Assembly (NCBI RefSeq): GCF_029223485.1
Contig: NZ_JARHTP010000003.1
Span: 434,001-498,000, forward strand
DNA from: Streptomyces coacervatus
Lineage (GTDB): Bacteria > Actinomycetota > Actinomycetes > Streptomycetales > Streptomycetaceae
Length of the DNA stretch: 64,000 nucleotides
Direction: 5' to 3'
Below, piece after piece: positions 6,994 to 14,943 of the stretch. Position 1 is the first letter of the stretch. The number at the start of each line of letters is the position of its first letter. A program made the position numbers and the translations under genes. Under the pieces are notes generated by a model. The model saw only the letters and a program-made list of their open reading frames with translations, did not search any database and was not told where the DNA came from.

Positions 6994-8502
6994 ATGGGAC
7001 GGATTGCGGTGATCGGCGCCGGGATGGGCGCGATGGCGGCCGCCGCCCGGCTGGCCGTCGCGGGCCACCGGGTGACGGTGTACGAGCGTGCTCAGACGTA
7101 CGGCGGAGCGGTGCGCCGCTTCGAGCGGGACGGGTTCGGCTTTGACACCGGCCCCGGGCTGCTGACGCTGCCCGCGGTCTGGCGCGACCTGTTCATCAAG
7201 ACCGGCAAGGGGCCGCTGGAGGCGTGCGTCGAGCTGGTCCAGGTCGACCCGTCCTCGAGGCACGTCTTCGCGGACGGCACCGGGGTCGCGCTGCCGAACG
7301 CCTCACGCGCGGGTGTCGTCGCCGCCCTGGAAGAGGCGCTCGGGGCGGGCGCGGGCGGCCGCTGGGGCGACTTCCTGGTGCGGGCCCGCGAGGCCTGGGA
7401 CCGCACCCGCCGGCCGCTGCTGGAGGAGCCCCTGTGGACCGACTGGTCAGTGCTGGCCGACCGCGAGCCGTACCCGGCGGTGCCGCACAAGCGGCTGCTG
7501 CGCACCCGCCGCGCCGCCACGCTCGCCGAGGTCGGGGCCTGGGAGCTGCGCGACCCGCGCCTCGCGGCACTGCTGGAGAGCTACGCCCTCGCGCACGGAG
7601 TGGACCCGGCCACCGCCCCGGCGAGCGCGGCCGTGCTGCCGTACATGGAGCATGCCTTCGGCACCTGGTATGTGCGGGGCGGCATACGGGAGTTGGCGCG
7701 CGCGGTGTACGAGCGGTGCCTGGCGCGGAAGGTCGAGTTCGTCTTCGGCGCGGAGGTCACCGGGGTGCTGGAGAAGGACGGCCGCGCGGCGGGCGTGGAG
7801 CTTGCCGACGGGGCGGTTGCGGAGGCGGACACGGTCGTCGGTGCGGGCCCTTGGCGGCTGCGCGGCCTCGTGCCGGGGCGGGAGCCGTACGGGGCGAAGG
7901 ACGTCGAGCCCCGCGCCGAGGGCCTGCGCCCGGGCCGGGTGGTGGTGTGTCTCGCCCTGCGCGGCGCGCGGGAGCCGGACGCCGTGCACCGCACGGTGGT
8001 GCACGCCCCGGCTGCGGCGGACGAGCTGTCCCTGTTCGGTCCCGGGAGGACGCCCGAGCGGCCCACGGTCCGGGTCGACCGCCCGGACGACCCGGCTCTG
8101 CGCCCAGACGAGAAGCACGAGTCCGTGGTGCTGACCGCGACGGTGCCGTCCGGGGCGGGGTACGACTGGGCCGCGCCGGGCGCCGCCGACGCCTTCGCGG
8201 ACCGGATGGTCGCCGCCGCCGAGCGCGCGGTACCGGGGCTGCGGGAGCGGACGCTGTGGCGGGAGGTCCGCACCCCCGTGCACACCGAGCAGGAGACCGG
8301 GGCCGAGGGCGGCGCCGTCCCGCCGCCGTCGCTTGCATCCGCCGAGGAAGCTCTGCACCCGTCCAACGTCACGGCAATACCGGGCCTGTTCACGGTCGGC
8401 GGCTGGTCGCACCCCGGTGGGGGGCTGCCACACGCGGGCATGTCGGGCGCGCTGGTGGCCGGGCTGATCGTGGAGGGGCCGGAGTTCCGGGGTTCTCAGT
8501 GA
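6994..8502 (+). CDS. CrtI-like FAD-dependent oxidoreductase
   Basis: This 502-residue flavoprotein belongs to the phytoene desaturase/retinol saturase-like group. The N-terminus IAVIGAGMGAMAAAARLA is the FAD dinucleotide-binding motif, followed by the YERAQTYGGAVRRFERDGFGFDTGP segment type seen in CrtI enzymes (shown here only as its start and end residues, about 29-55). The C-terminal FAD signature is GLFTVGGWSHPGGGLPHAGMSGALVA in type, with key Gly/His residues near 465-490. The ATG at 6994 follows a weak ribosome-binding site. There is no phytoene synthase or cyclase gene nearby, so this is not a carotenoid cluster; the substrate is unknown. It converges on the next gene with only 21 bp between stop codons. 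Confidence 0.8.
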   Translation: MGRIAVIGAGMGAMAAAARLAVAGHRVTVYERAQTYGGAVRRFERDGFGFDTGPGLLTLPAVWRDLFIKTGKGPLEACVELVQVDPSSRHVFADGTGVALPNASRAGVVAALEEALGAGAGGRWGDFLVRAREAWDRTRRPLLEEPLWTDWSVLADREPYPAVPHKRLLRTRRAATLAEVGAWELRDPRLAALLESYALAHGVDPATAPASAAVLPYMEHAFGTWYVRGGIRELARAVYERCLARKVEFVFGAEVTGVLEKDGRAAGVELADGAVAEADTVVGAGPWRLRGLVPGREPYGAKDVEPRAEGLRPGRVVVCLALRGAREPDAVHRTVVHAPAAADELSLFGPGRTPERPTVRVDRPDDPALRPDEKHESVVLTATVPSGAGYDWAAPGAADAFADRMVAAAERAVPGLRERTLWREVRTPVHTEQETGAEGGAVPPPSLASAEEALHPSNVTAIPGLFTVGGWSHPGGGLPHAGMSGALVAGLIVEGPEFRGSQ

Positions 8503-8512
8503 GCGCCCCGGT

Positions 8513-8527
8513 CTGAGGGGACCTCAG
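8513..8527. terminator. Small convergent-gene hairpin
   Basis: CTGAGG (8513-8518) and CCTCAG (8522-8527) form a six-base-pair hairpin in the 21-bp gap between two convergent genes, partly overlapping the stop codon of the minus-strand gene. It is a weak candidate terminator. Confidence 0.4.
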
Positions 8528-9495
8528 AAGCGGTACTGCTCGTCGTATCCGTTCCCCTGCGGCTGCCCTTGCCCCTGTCCCTGGCTGTTGTCCTGGTAGG
8601 GGTAGGGCTGCTCCTGCGGGAGTTCGCCGCCGTAGGCCTCGTCGGTGCGCTGCTGCGGGACCCACACCCCGCCGGCCGGGGTGGTCTCGCTGCCGTAGGT
8701 ACCGGTGGCGTACTGGTCCTGGCCGTAGCCCTGCTGGCCGTACTGACCGTAGGCGTCGTAGCCGCCGCCGTAGGTCTGGGTGCCGATGTACGGGTCGGAG
8801 TAGGCGGCGTACTGCTGCTGGCCCGTGGTGTCGTAGCCGTACTGCTGCTGGTTGTAGCCGGAGTAGTCGTACCCGTAGGACTGGTCGGCGCCCTGGGCGG
8901 CCGTCGCGTACTGGTCCTGGGCCTGGCCGGTGTTGGCGTAGGACTGGTCGGCGGCGGCGTATGCGGAGTCGCTGTATATGCCGTAGGAGCCGGTGTCCTC
9001 GGGCAGGGGCTGCGGCTCGTAGACCGCGGTGGTCTCGGCGGGCATGGGCTGGCCGGCGCGCGAGGGCGTGAAGACGTCGTCGCGGTCGTAGTCGTCCTCG
9101 TTGCCGTAGGACAGGCCGTCGCGGTTGTAGGCGCCCTGGTCGCCGTGTCCACCGTCACCCGGTTCGAGGTCGGAGACCTCCAGGGTCGGGTCCTGGTGGT
9201 CCGGTTCGCCGCCGCGGCGCTTGCTGACGCCCCCGATGCCCGTCCGGCTGACCGCCCAGCCGGACGCGAAGCCGCGGCGGAACGACAGCGTGACGTAGGT
9301 CTGGCCGACCGCGAACGCGGCGGCGCCCAGACCGATGACGATCACGGAGGGGATCAGCACCCCGACCACGACGCCGAGGAAGCCGGCGAAGGCGAGCAGC
9401 CGCCAGCGCAGGCGCGCCTTGTACTGCAGCAGCACCTCGCCCAGCAGCCACAGCGCGACAATTCCGAACGCGATGTAGAGGACCGTCCAGCCCAT
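8524..9495 (-). CDS. Membrane protein with long Tyr/Gln/Gly-rich disordered tail
   Basis: The 323-residue protein starts with two or three membrane helices (about residues 5-20, 33-50 and 53-72), then a short basic linker, an acidic Asp/Glu-rich part (about 96-140) and a low-complexity C-terminal half dominated by Tyr, Gln, Gly, Ala and Asp. Recurring units include DQSY, DQYAT, YGQ and QQQYGYD. It ends in NGYDEQYRF. The tail composition is that of prion-like, phase-separating domains. Similar tailed proteins exist at this position in other streptomycetes as far as I remember, but no function is known to me. It lies downstream of metF on the same strand, 56 bp apart. Confidence 0.75.
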   Translation of the reverse strand: MGWTVLYIAFGIVALWLLGEVLLQYKARLRWRLLAFAGFLGVVVGVLIPSVIVIGLGAAAFAVGQTYVTLSFRRGFASGWAVSRTGIGGVSKRRGGEPDHQDPTLEVSDLEPGDGGHGDQGAYNRDGLSYGNEDDYDRDDVFTPSRAGQPMPAETTAVYEPQPLPEDTGSYGIYSDSAYAAADQSYANTGQAQDQYATAAQGADQSYGYDYSGYNQQQYGYDTTGQQQYAAYSDPYIGTQTYGGGYDAYGQYGQQGYGQDQYATGTYGSETTPAGGVWVPQQRTDEAYGGELPQEQPYPYQDNSQGQGQGQPQGNGYDEQYRF

Positions 9496-9551
9496 GTACG
9501 CCCCTCTCCGAGTCGCCGCTACGCAGTGTGTCGTATACCCGTGCGGCCGGT

Positions 9552-10475
9552 CTAGGCCTGCGGGGGGTGGTGCAAGCCCAGGTTTTCGTAGATTTCCAGC
9601 GTCGCCGTGGAGTTGTTGAGCGTGATGAAGTGCAGTCCGGGCACTCCCTCGGCCAGCAGCCGCGCGCAGAACTCCGTGGCGAATTCGATGCCAATGGAGC
9701 GTACAGCGGTCGGATCGTCTTTTGCTGTGAGGATCCGCTCTTTCAGGGCGGACGGGATGGCGGCATTGCTGAGCTGTGGCAACCGCTCCAGCATCTTCAC
9801 GCTGGTCACCGGCATGACCTCGGGGATGACGGGGGTGTCGCAGCCCGCTGCGGCGACCCGGTCACGCAGCCGAAGATATGACTCCGGCTGGAAGAACATC
9901 TGTGTGATGGCGTAGTCGGCGCCGGCCCGGCACTTGTCGACGAAGTGGGTGACGTCCGCCTCCCAGTCGTCGGAGCGCGGGTGCATCTCCGGGAAGGCCG
10001 CGACGCCCACACAGAAGTCGCCCGACTCCTTGATGAGCTGGACGAGTTCGGCTGCGTAGGCGAGGCCCTTCGGATGCGGCACCCAGTCGCCCATGGGGTC
10101 GCCGGGCGGGTCGCCGCGCACGGCGAGCATGTTGCGGATCCCGGCGTCGGCGTACTGGCCGATGATGTTGCGCAGCTCGGCGATGGAGTGGTTGACCGCG
10201 GTGAGGTGGGCGACCGGGGTGAGCGTGGTGTCGGCGGCGATCTGCTCGGTCGCCTTCACCGTGCCCGCGCGCGTGGAGCCGCCCGCCCCGTACGTCACGG
10301 AGACGAAGCTGGGGGCCACGGCCTCGACCCTGCGGAGCGCGTTCCAGAGGTTCCGTTCGCCCTTCTCCGTCTTCGGGGCCCAGAACTCGAACGAGAACGT
10401 CGTCTTGCCGGTCGCGAGCATGTCACGCACAGTGCGCGCGTGGTCCGTCCTGGTGGATGCGGTTCCGAGGGCCAT
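9552..10475 (-). CDS. metF: 5,10-methylenetetrahydrofolate reductase
   Basis: A 307-residue MetF. It reduces methylenetetrahydrofolate to methyltetrahydrofolate with FAD, supplying the methyl group for methionine. Visible family features are [14 protein letters not shown] (the catalytic Glu region), [38 protein letters not shown], and [11 protein letters not shown] with its conserved Gln and Phe residues; length matches the bacterial family. The gene starts at ATG 10475. Upstream, between it and thiE on the same strand, lies the regular hexamer array at 10558-10668, a strong candidate for its control region. No SAM riboswitch was recognised here. Confidence 0.95.
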   Translation of the reverse strand: MALGTASTRTDHARTVRDMLATGKTTFSFEFWAPKTEKGERNLWNALRRVEAVAPSFVSVTYGAGGSTRAGTVKATEQIAADTTLTPVAHLTAVNHSIAELRNIIGQYADAGIRNMLAVRGDPPGDPMGDWVPHPKGLAYAAELVQLIKESGDFCVGVAAFPEMHPRSDDWEADVTHFVDKCRAGADYAITQMFFQPESYLRLRDRVAAAGCDTPVIPEVMPVTSVKMLERLPQLSNAAIPSALKERILTAKDDPTAVRSIGIEFATEFCARLLAEGVPGLHFITLNNSTATLEIYENLGLHHPPQA

Positions 10476-10557
10476 ACCCGCAGGTTAGTCAGGGGGCGGC
10501 GGTCCCCCAACCGGATGCGGGTTATTTGCCTGATTTGTCGATTTGTTGTCCACCTAT

Positions 10558-10668
10558 CGGACAACCCGCCCGACATTCGTCGGACAACCTGCCGGACTCC
10601 ACATCGGACAATCCGTCTGACACCCATCCGACAATCCATCGGACGCCCATCGGACAATCCGTCGAACG
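10558..10668. repeat. Array of ten CSGACA-type hexamers at 11-12 bp spacing
   Basis: Related hexamers (CGGACA, CCGACA, CGGACT, CTGACA, CGGACG, CGAACG) start at 10558, 10570, 10581, 10593, 10605, 10617, 10628, 10640, 10651 and 10663. The steps are 12, 11, 12, 12, 12, 11, 12, 11 and 12. The strongest matches (CGGACAA) recur every second unit, giving a 23-24 bp super-period. The array is in the 215-bp gap between thiE and metF and ends about 83 bp before the metF start. The phasing is close to one helical turn, as expected for cooperative protein binding on one DNA face; the period is not a multiple of three, so it is not coding. Confidence 0.85.
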
Positions 10669-10690
10669 GCAGGACCTGATCGGGTTTCCG

Positions 10691-11347
10691 CTACGCGCCC
10701 CGCAGCCGCTTGGCGAACTCCGCAGCCGCCGCGCCCGGGTCGTCCGCCTCGGTGATCGCGCGGACGACCACGACCCGGCGGGCGCCGGCCGTGAGCACCT
10801 CGTCGAGGTTGCCGAGGTCGATGCCGCCGATGGCGAACCAGGGGCGGTCGGTGCCCAGGGAGGCGGTGTACCGGACCAGATCGAGGCCGGGGGCGTGGCG
10901 GCCGGGCTTGGTGGGGGTCGGCCAGCAGGGGCCGGTGCAGAAGTAGTCGACGCCCTCCTGGACGGCAGCAGCGGCGGCCTCGGACTCCGCGTGCGTCGAG
11001 CGGCCCATGAGGACACCGTCCCCGAGGATCGCGCGGGCCGCGGGGACCGGGAGGTCGCCCTGGCCCAGGTGGAGTACGTCGGCGCCGGCGGCGTGCGCGA
11101 CGTCCGCACGGTCGTTGACGGCGAGCAGCTTGTCGTGGCGGGAGCAGGCGTCGGCGAACACCTTCAGGTGCTCCAGCTCCTCGGCGGCCTCCATGCCCTT
11201 GTCGCGCAGCTGCACGATGTCGACACCGCCCGCCAGGACGGCGTCCAGGAACTCCGGCAGGTCGCCCTGGCGTCTGCGGGCATCCGTGCAGAGGTAGACG
11301 CGGGCGTCGGCGAGCCGGGCGCGTGCGGTGGTGGCGGTGTCGGGCAT
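10691..11347 (-). CDS. thiE: Thiamine-phosphate synthase
   Basis: The 218-residue TIM-barrel enzyme couples hydroxymethylpyrimidine diphosphate and thiazole phosphate to thiamine phosphate. The family motifs are [11 protein letters not shown] (diphosphate-binding QLRDK), [11 protein letters not shown] (the NDR motif), [24 protein letters not shown] (S/T-H), [16 protein letters not shown] and [11 protein letters not shown]. The start ATG 11347 has a GGGGGA purine run upstream. No THI box precedes this gene, in contrast to the thiOSG operon 2.3 kb away, so its regulation may differ. It is separated from that operon by the Rv2175c-type gene and a reductase. Confidence 0.95.
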   Translation of the reverse strand: MPDTATTARARLADARVYLCTDARRRQGDLPEFLDAVLAGGVDIVQLRDKGMEAAEELEHLKVFADACSRHDKLLAVNDRADVAHAAGADVLHLGQGDLPVPAARAILGDGVLMGRSTHAESEAAAAAVQEGVDYFCTGPCWPTPTKPGRHAPGLDLVRYTASLGTDRPWFAIGGIDLGNLDEVLTAGARRVVVVRAITEADDPGAAAAEFAKRLRGA

Positions 11348-11508
11348 GCGAGGGTCCCCCGTGGGTGTCGTTCCTTGTCGGCGGCGTACGGGCTTGCAGA
11401 CCGGCCGTGGCCGTTGGTTGCTGCGGGCCGCAGTGAACCACGGCCGCGGCCCTGCCTGCGCGGACCTCGGCCCGTACGCCGGACGGTGTTCGGATCAGCC
11501 GGTTCGGA

Positions 11509-11880
11509 TCAGACGGCGAGCGCCTGGGCCCGGCGCTTCACCTCCGTGCCGCGATTCTCACTCAGGGCCTGTGCGGGGGTGCCGGGCAGGCTGTCGTCGG
11601 GGGTGAAGAGCCACTCGATCATCTCTTCGTCGGTGAAGCCGTCGTCCCGAAGGAGCGTCAGGGTGCCGGTCAGGCCCTTGACGACCTTCTGCTCGGCCCC
11701 GTCGATGAAGGCGGCGGGGACGTGCAGCGCGCGGTTCTCACCTCGGCGTACGGCGATGAGCTGGCCCTCCTTGACCAGCTGCCGCACACGCGTCACCTCG
11801 ACATCGAGCATCTCTGCGATGTCGGGGAGGGTGAGCCAGGCGGGGACGAGAGCATCGATCTTTGCGTCAATCTCGGTCAC
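11509..11880 (-). CDS. Rv2175c-family winged helix-turn-helix DNA-binding protein
   Basis: The 123-residue protein contains PAWLTLPDIAEMLDVEVTRV (an HTH at about residues 13-32), then RQLVKEGQLIAVRRGENRAL, a wing region, and a C-terminal domain with GFTDEEMIEWLFTPDDSLPG. This matches the actinobacterial Rv2175c family. In M. tuberculosis, Rv2175c sits beside pknL and is a phosphorylation substrate of that kinase (known from the literature). Here a PASTA kinase gene lies 4.2 kb away. GTG 11880 is preferred (VTEIDAKIDAL) since the family starts there; the frame is open to 11946 without a better site. Confidence 0.85.
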   Translation of the reverse strand: MTEIDAKIDALVPAWLTLPDIAEMLDVEVTRVRQLVKEGQLIAVRRGENRALHVPAAFIDGAEQKVVKGLTGTLTLLRDDGFTDEEMIEWLFTPDDSLPGTPAQALSENRGTEVKRRAQALAV

Positions 11881-11947
11881 GGCATCAAGCCTGCCATCCC
11901 GCACTGACAGTCGGAAGCCAGAACCGTCCGACCTGGGGTTTTGCACT

Positions 11948-12013
11948 ACGCCATGGCCGCCGTGCGGCGTATTACGCCGTGACCACCGTCCGGCGTGCTA
12001 CGCCGTGGCCGCC
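11948..12013. repeat. 26-bp tandem repeat, two and a half copies
   Basis: Units begin with ACGCC and end with GGCGT plus three bases: 11948-11973, 11974-11999 and the partial 12000-12013. Each full unit can fold as an ACGCC/GGCGT stem. The third, partial unit encodes the C-terminal residues and abuts the stop codon of the reductase gene (11998-12000), so the duplication runs from the gene end into the intergenic space upstream of the Rv2175c-type gene. Confidence 0.8.
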
Positions 12014-13239
12014 TTCATGGGGCGCGCCGGATCCGCGAGCAGCTCCGGGTCCATCGGGGTGCCCGCCTCGATCAGCCGTCTGCCCTGCGCCAGGTCTCTC
12101 GGCCTGCCGACCGCCAGCAGCCCCACCAGGCGGCTCTCGCGCAGCCAGCAGACGGACCAGGCGGGGCCCGACGGGTCGCCGCGCCACAGGGTCGTGTCGG
12201 CGGAGGCGTGGTGGCCGGCGTACTGGACGAAGCGGCCGAACTGCTCGGACCAGAAGTACGGGACCGGGTCGTAGACCGCGGGGGGCTCGCCGGTGGCTTC
12301 GCCGATGATGTTCGCTGCCACCGTGCGCGGGCCCTGGAGTGCGTTGTCCCAGTGGTGGACCAGCAGGCGCTCGCCATACCTCCCCGAAGGGAAGGAGGCG
12401 CAGTCGCCGACGGCGTAGACGTCCGGGGCCGAGGTGCGCAGGTGGGTGTCGGCGACGACCTCGCGGTGCGCTCCGAGTTCGATGCCGGAGCCGGCCAGCC
12501 AGGCCGTGGCGGGGCGCGCGCCGATGCCGACCACGACCGCGCCCGCGGGCAGCCGCGAGCCGTCGTCGAGGACGACCTCGCCGGGTTCGATGCGCTCCAC
12601 GCGTGCGTGCGTACGCAGCTCGGCTCCGGCATCGGCGTACCAGGCGGCCATCGGCGCGGCGACCTCGGCGGGCAGCGCGCCCGCGAGCGGCCGGTCCGCG
12701 GCCTCGACGACGGTCACCGCGCAGCCCGCCTCGCGCGCGGCCGTGGCGAACTCCGCGCCGATCCAGCCCGCGCCGACGACCACGATGTCGTGCTGCCGGG
12801 CGAGCACGGGCCGCAGCCGCTCGGCGTCGTCCAGGGTGCGCAGCAGATGCACACCGGGCACGCCCTCGGTGCCAGGCAGCGTGATCGGTTCGGCGCCGGT
12901 CGCGAGGACCAGGACGTCGTACGCCACGGGTCCGGTCTCGGTGTCCAGCTGGTGGTCGCCGGGGCGGACGCCGAGCACCTCGCGCCCCAGCTGCAGTTCG
13001 ATGCCGAGCGCCTCGAAGTCGACGTCGAAGGCGGAGCCCTCGGACTTGCCGAGCAGGACGGCCTTGGACAGCGGCGGCCGGTCGTACGGCTGGTGGGGTT
13101 CGGCGCCGATCAGCGTCACGGTGCCGGTGAAGCCCTGTTCGCGCAGGGCGACCGCGGTCTGGACACCGGCCATGCCCGCGCCGACGACGACCACGCGCCG
13201 CAGTGGCGACCTGCCCGTTTCCTGCCTCTGCTCGCTCAC
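11998..13239 (-). CDS. FAD/NAD(P)-dependent ferredoxin-reductase-type oxidoreductase
   Basis: A 413-residue flavoprotein of the oxygenase-coupled reductase group (rubredoxin or ferredoxin reductase type). The FAD motif VVVVGAGMAGVQTAVALRE is at about residues 16-34, YDRPPLSK is the diagnostic motif of this group, LVLATGAEP closes the FAD half, and the NAD(P) motif is IVVVGAGWIGAEFATAARE at about 150-168. VYAVGDCASF is the second FAD contact and a C-terminal reductase domain follows. No ferredoxin or P450 gene is adjacent, so the electron acceptor is unknown. It starts at ATG 13239. A perfect ACTGAC-n5-GTCAGT dyad lies 17 bp upstream (13256-13272) and probably controls it. Confidence 0.85.
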   Translation of the reverse strand: MSEQRQETGRSPLRRVVVVGAGMAGVQTAVALREQGFTGTVTLIGAEPHQPYDRPPLSKAVLLGKSEGSAFDVDFEALGIELQLGREVLGVRPGDHQLDTETGPVAYDVLVLATGAEPITLPGTEGVPGVHLLRTLDDAERLRPVLARQHDIVVVGAGWIGAEFATAAREAGCAVTVVEAADRPLAGALPAEVAAPMAAWYADAGAELRTHARVERIEPGEVVLDDGSRLPAGAVVVGIGARPATAWLAGSGIELGAHREVVADTHLRTSAPDVYAVGDCASFPSGRYGERLLVHHWDNALQGPRTVAANIIGEATGEPPAVYDPVPYFWSEQFGRFVQYAGHHASADTTLWRGDPSGPAWSVCWLRESRLVGLLAVGRPRDLAQGRRLIEAGTPMDPELLADPARPMKAATA

Positions 13240-13255
13240 CTGATCACCATAGACA

Positions 13256-13272
13256 ACTGACTATTTGTCAGT
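13256..13272. promoter_or_regulatory. Dyad operator ACTGAC-n5-GTCAGT
   Basis: Perfect six-base arms separated by TATTT, located 17 bp before the start codon of the reductase gene. The half-sites are the same as in the dyad at 2985-2998, but with five instead of two central bases. A repressor site is likely; the regulator is not identified. Confidence 0.5.
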
Positions 13273-13284
13273 CAGCCGTCGCGC

Positions 13285-13626
13285 TCACTCAGTGACCTGC
13301 TCCACAACACTCGTTCCGCTGCCGGACTGCGACTCCCACTGCCACGTCTCCTCCAGCCGCACCCGCCCGTCCGGCAGCTCCACCACCGTCGACACGCAGT
13401 GTCCCGAGGACGTCGTCCCGTCGGGCCCCAGCTGGACATACCGGAAGTCCAGTCGGTCACCTGACCGAGTACCCACCAGATGGCCGCGCACGACGTCGCC
13501 GCCCGCGTACTCGGCCCAGATCTCGCCGCCCTTCTCGTGGTACGCGAACCGGGTGCGCGTACCCACCTGACCTGGGGCCTGGTCGGCGACCGGGGCGAGG
13601 ACGAGGCCGTCCAGCGAGCGGGGCAT
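13285..13626 (-). CDS. Small conserved hypothetical protein
   Basis: A 113-residue protein, acidic, rich in beta-forming stretches: VGTRTRFAYHEKGGEIWAEY, VVRGHLVGTRSGDRLDFRY, HCVSTVVELPDGRVRLEETW. The repeating short strands suggest a small beta-barrel (lipocalin-like) fold, an inference from the pattern only. Related Streptomyces proteins are often labelled N-acetylglutamate synthase without support. ATG 13626 has AGGGAG nine bases upstream; the frame is open to 13761, but that part is the TPP riboswitch on the other strand. It is divergent from the thiO operon. Confidence 0.65.
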   Translation of the reverse strand: MPRSLDGLVLAPVADQAPGQVGTRTRFAYHEKGGEIWAEYAGGDVVRGHLVGTRSGDRLDFRYVQLGPDGTTSSGHCVSTVVELPDGRVRLEETWQWESQSGSGTSVVEQVTE

Positions 13627-13640
13627 GGCGGAAGGCTCCC

Positions 13641-13670
13641 TTACAGAGGCGCGAAGGGTCGGGCTAGGGT
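13641..13670 (+). promoter_or_regulatory. Promoter of the thiO operon
   Basis: TTACAG (13641-13646) and TAGGGT (13665-13670) are separated by 18 bp, a good match to the Streptomyces vegetative promoter. Initiation around 13677 would start the transcript a few bases before the TPP aptamer. Confidence 0.6.
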
Positions 13671-13683
13671 GGCCAACGTACAA

Positions 13684-13779
13684 GCACTCGCGGGAGCCCG
13701 GACGCACCGGGCTGAGAGGGAGGCTGGCGGCCTCCGACCGTACGAACCTGATCCGGGTCATGCCGGCGAAGGGAGGGGC
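13684..13779 (+). ncRNA. TPP riboswitch (THI box)
   Basis: The conserved THI elements are in order: CTGAGAGGGAGGC in the pyrimidine-sensing arm, then GAACCTGATCCGGGTCATGC and GGCGAAGGGAGG in the diphosphate arm and closing strand. The aptamer is directly upstream of thiO. The only plausible Shine-Dalgarno for thiO (GGGAGGGG, ten bases before ATG 13789) is part of the 3' closing strand of the aptamer, so ligand binding would hide it. This points to translational control, inferred from the layout. Confidence 0.93.
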
Positions 13780-13788
13780 TGGACGCCC

Positions 13789-14943
13789 ATGTCGTCACGT
13801 ACGTCAGACGTCCTCGTCATCGGGGGCGGAATCATCGGCCTGGTCACGGCCTGGCGGGCCGCGCAGCGCGGGTTCACCACGGCCGTCGTGGACCCCGAGC
13901 CGGGCGGCGGGGCCGCCCAGGTGGCCGCCGGGATGCTGGCCGCGGTCACGGAGCTGCACTACGGCGAGCAGACGCTGCTCGGCCTGAACCTGGCCTCGGC
14001 CCGCCGCTACCCGGACTTCGCGGCCGAACTCACCGACCTCACCGGGCATGACCTCGGCTACCGGCAGTGCGGCACGCTCGCCGTCGCCCTGGACGCCGAC
14101 GACCGCGCCCATCTGCGCGAACTGCACGCGCTGCAGCGGCAGTCCGGCCTGGAGTCCGAGTGGCTGTCGGGGCGCGAGTGCCGGCGCCTGGAGCCGATGC
14201 TCGCGCCGGGCGTGCGCGGGGGGCTGAGGGTCGACGGCGACCACCAGATCGATCCCCGGCGGCTGGCACGCGCGCTCGTGGCCGCGTGCGAACGGGCCGG
14301 AGTCGTGTTCCACCGGGCGTGGGCCGAGCGCTTCCAGGTCGTACGGGACCGGGCGGCCGGAGTCACGACGGCGGACGGCACCGAGCTGGGCGCCGGGCAG
14401 GTCGTGCTGGCCGGCGGCAGCCTCAGCGGGCGGCTCGCGGGCGTCCCGGACGAGGTGCTGCCGCCGGTGCGGCCGGTGAAGGGGCAGGTGCTCCGGCTGA
14501 CCGTGCCGAAGCGGTACGCGCCGTTCCTGAGCCGTACCGTGCGCGCGGTCGTGCGCGGCAGCCATGTCTACCTGGTGCCGCGCGAGAGCGGCGAGCTGGT
14601 CATCGGCGCGACCAGTGAGGAGCTGGGCTGGGACACGACGGTCACCGCGGGCGGGGTGTACGAGCTGCTGCGCGACGCGCACGAGCTGGTCCCCGGGATC
14701 ACGGAACTGCCGCTGACGGAGACCCGCGCGGGACTGCGCCCCGGCTCCCCCGACAACGCGCCGCTGCTCGGCCCGACGCAGCTCCCCGGTCTGCTGCTGG
14801 CCACCGGGCACTACCGCAATGGTGTGCTGCTCACCCCGGTCACCGGCGACGCGCTGGCGCACGCCCTGGCCACCGGTGAACTCCCGGACGAGGCCCGCCC
14901 GTTCACCCCCAAGCGTTTCGCGCTCCTGGAGCAGCCCGCATGA
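13789..14943 (+). CDS. thiO: Glycine oxidase ThiO
   Basis: This 384-residue flavoenzyme of the DAO family oxidises glycine to the imine needed for the thiazole ring of thiamine. The FAD motif VLVIGGGIIGLVTAWRAA lies at residues 8-25, GGAAQVAAGMLAAVTE is the typical ThiO segment after it, and the C-terminal part has TRAGLRPGSPDNAPLLGPT and LLATGHYRNGVLLTP, with the substrate Arg and the FAD contact. Translation starts at ATG 13789 directly after the TPP riboswitch. The stop overlaps the thiS start by four bases (ATGA), giving translational coupling in a thiO-thiS-thiG operon. Confidence 0.95.
   Translation: MSSRTSDVLVIGGGIIGLVTAWRAAQRGFTTAVVDPEPGGGAAQVAAGMLAAVTELHYGEQTLLGLNLASARRYPDFAAELTDLTGHDLGYRQCGTLAVALDADDRAHLRELHALQRQSGLESEWLSGRECRRLEPMLAPGVRGGLRVDGDHQIDPRRLARALVAACERAGVVFHRAWAERFQVVRDRAAGVTTADGTELGAGQVVLAGGSLSGRLAGVPDEVLPPVRPVKGQVLRLTVPKRYAPFLSRTVRAVVRGSHVYLVPRESGELVIGATSEELGWDTTVTAGGVYELLRDAHELVPGITELPLTETRAGLRPGSPDNAPLLGPTQLPGLLLATGHYRNGVLLTPVTGDALAHALATGELPDEARPFTPKRFALLEQPA

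Noticed and set aside
6994..8502. Carotenoid biosynthetic cluster
   Set aside because: Only one CrtI-like flavoprotein is present; no phytoene synthase, GGPP synthase or cyclase gene is nearby.
10558..10668. CRISPR array
   Set aside because: Units are 11-12 bp (or 23-24 bp) without spacers of constant length and there are no cas genes.
10476..10690. SAM riboswitch upstream of metF
   Set aside because: None of the conserved S-box or SAM-II/IV blocks is found; the region is filled by the hexamer array.
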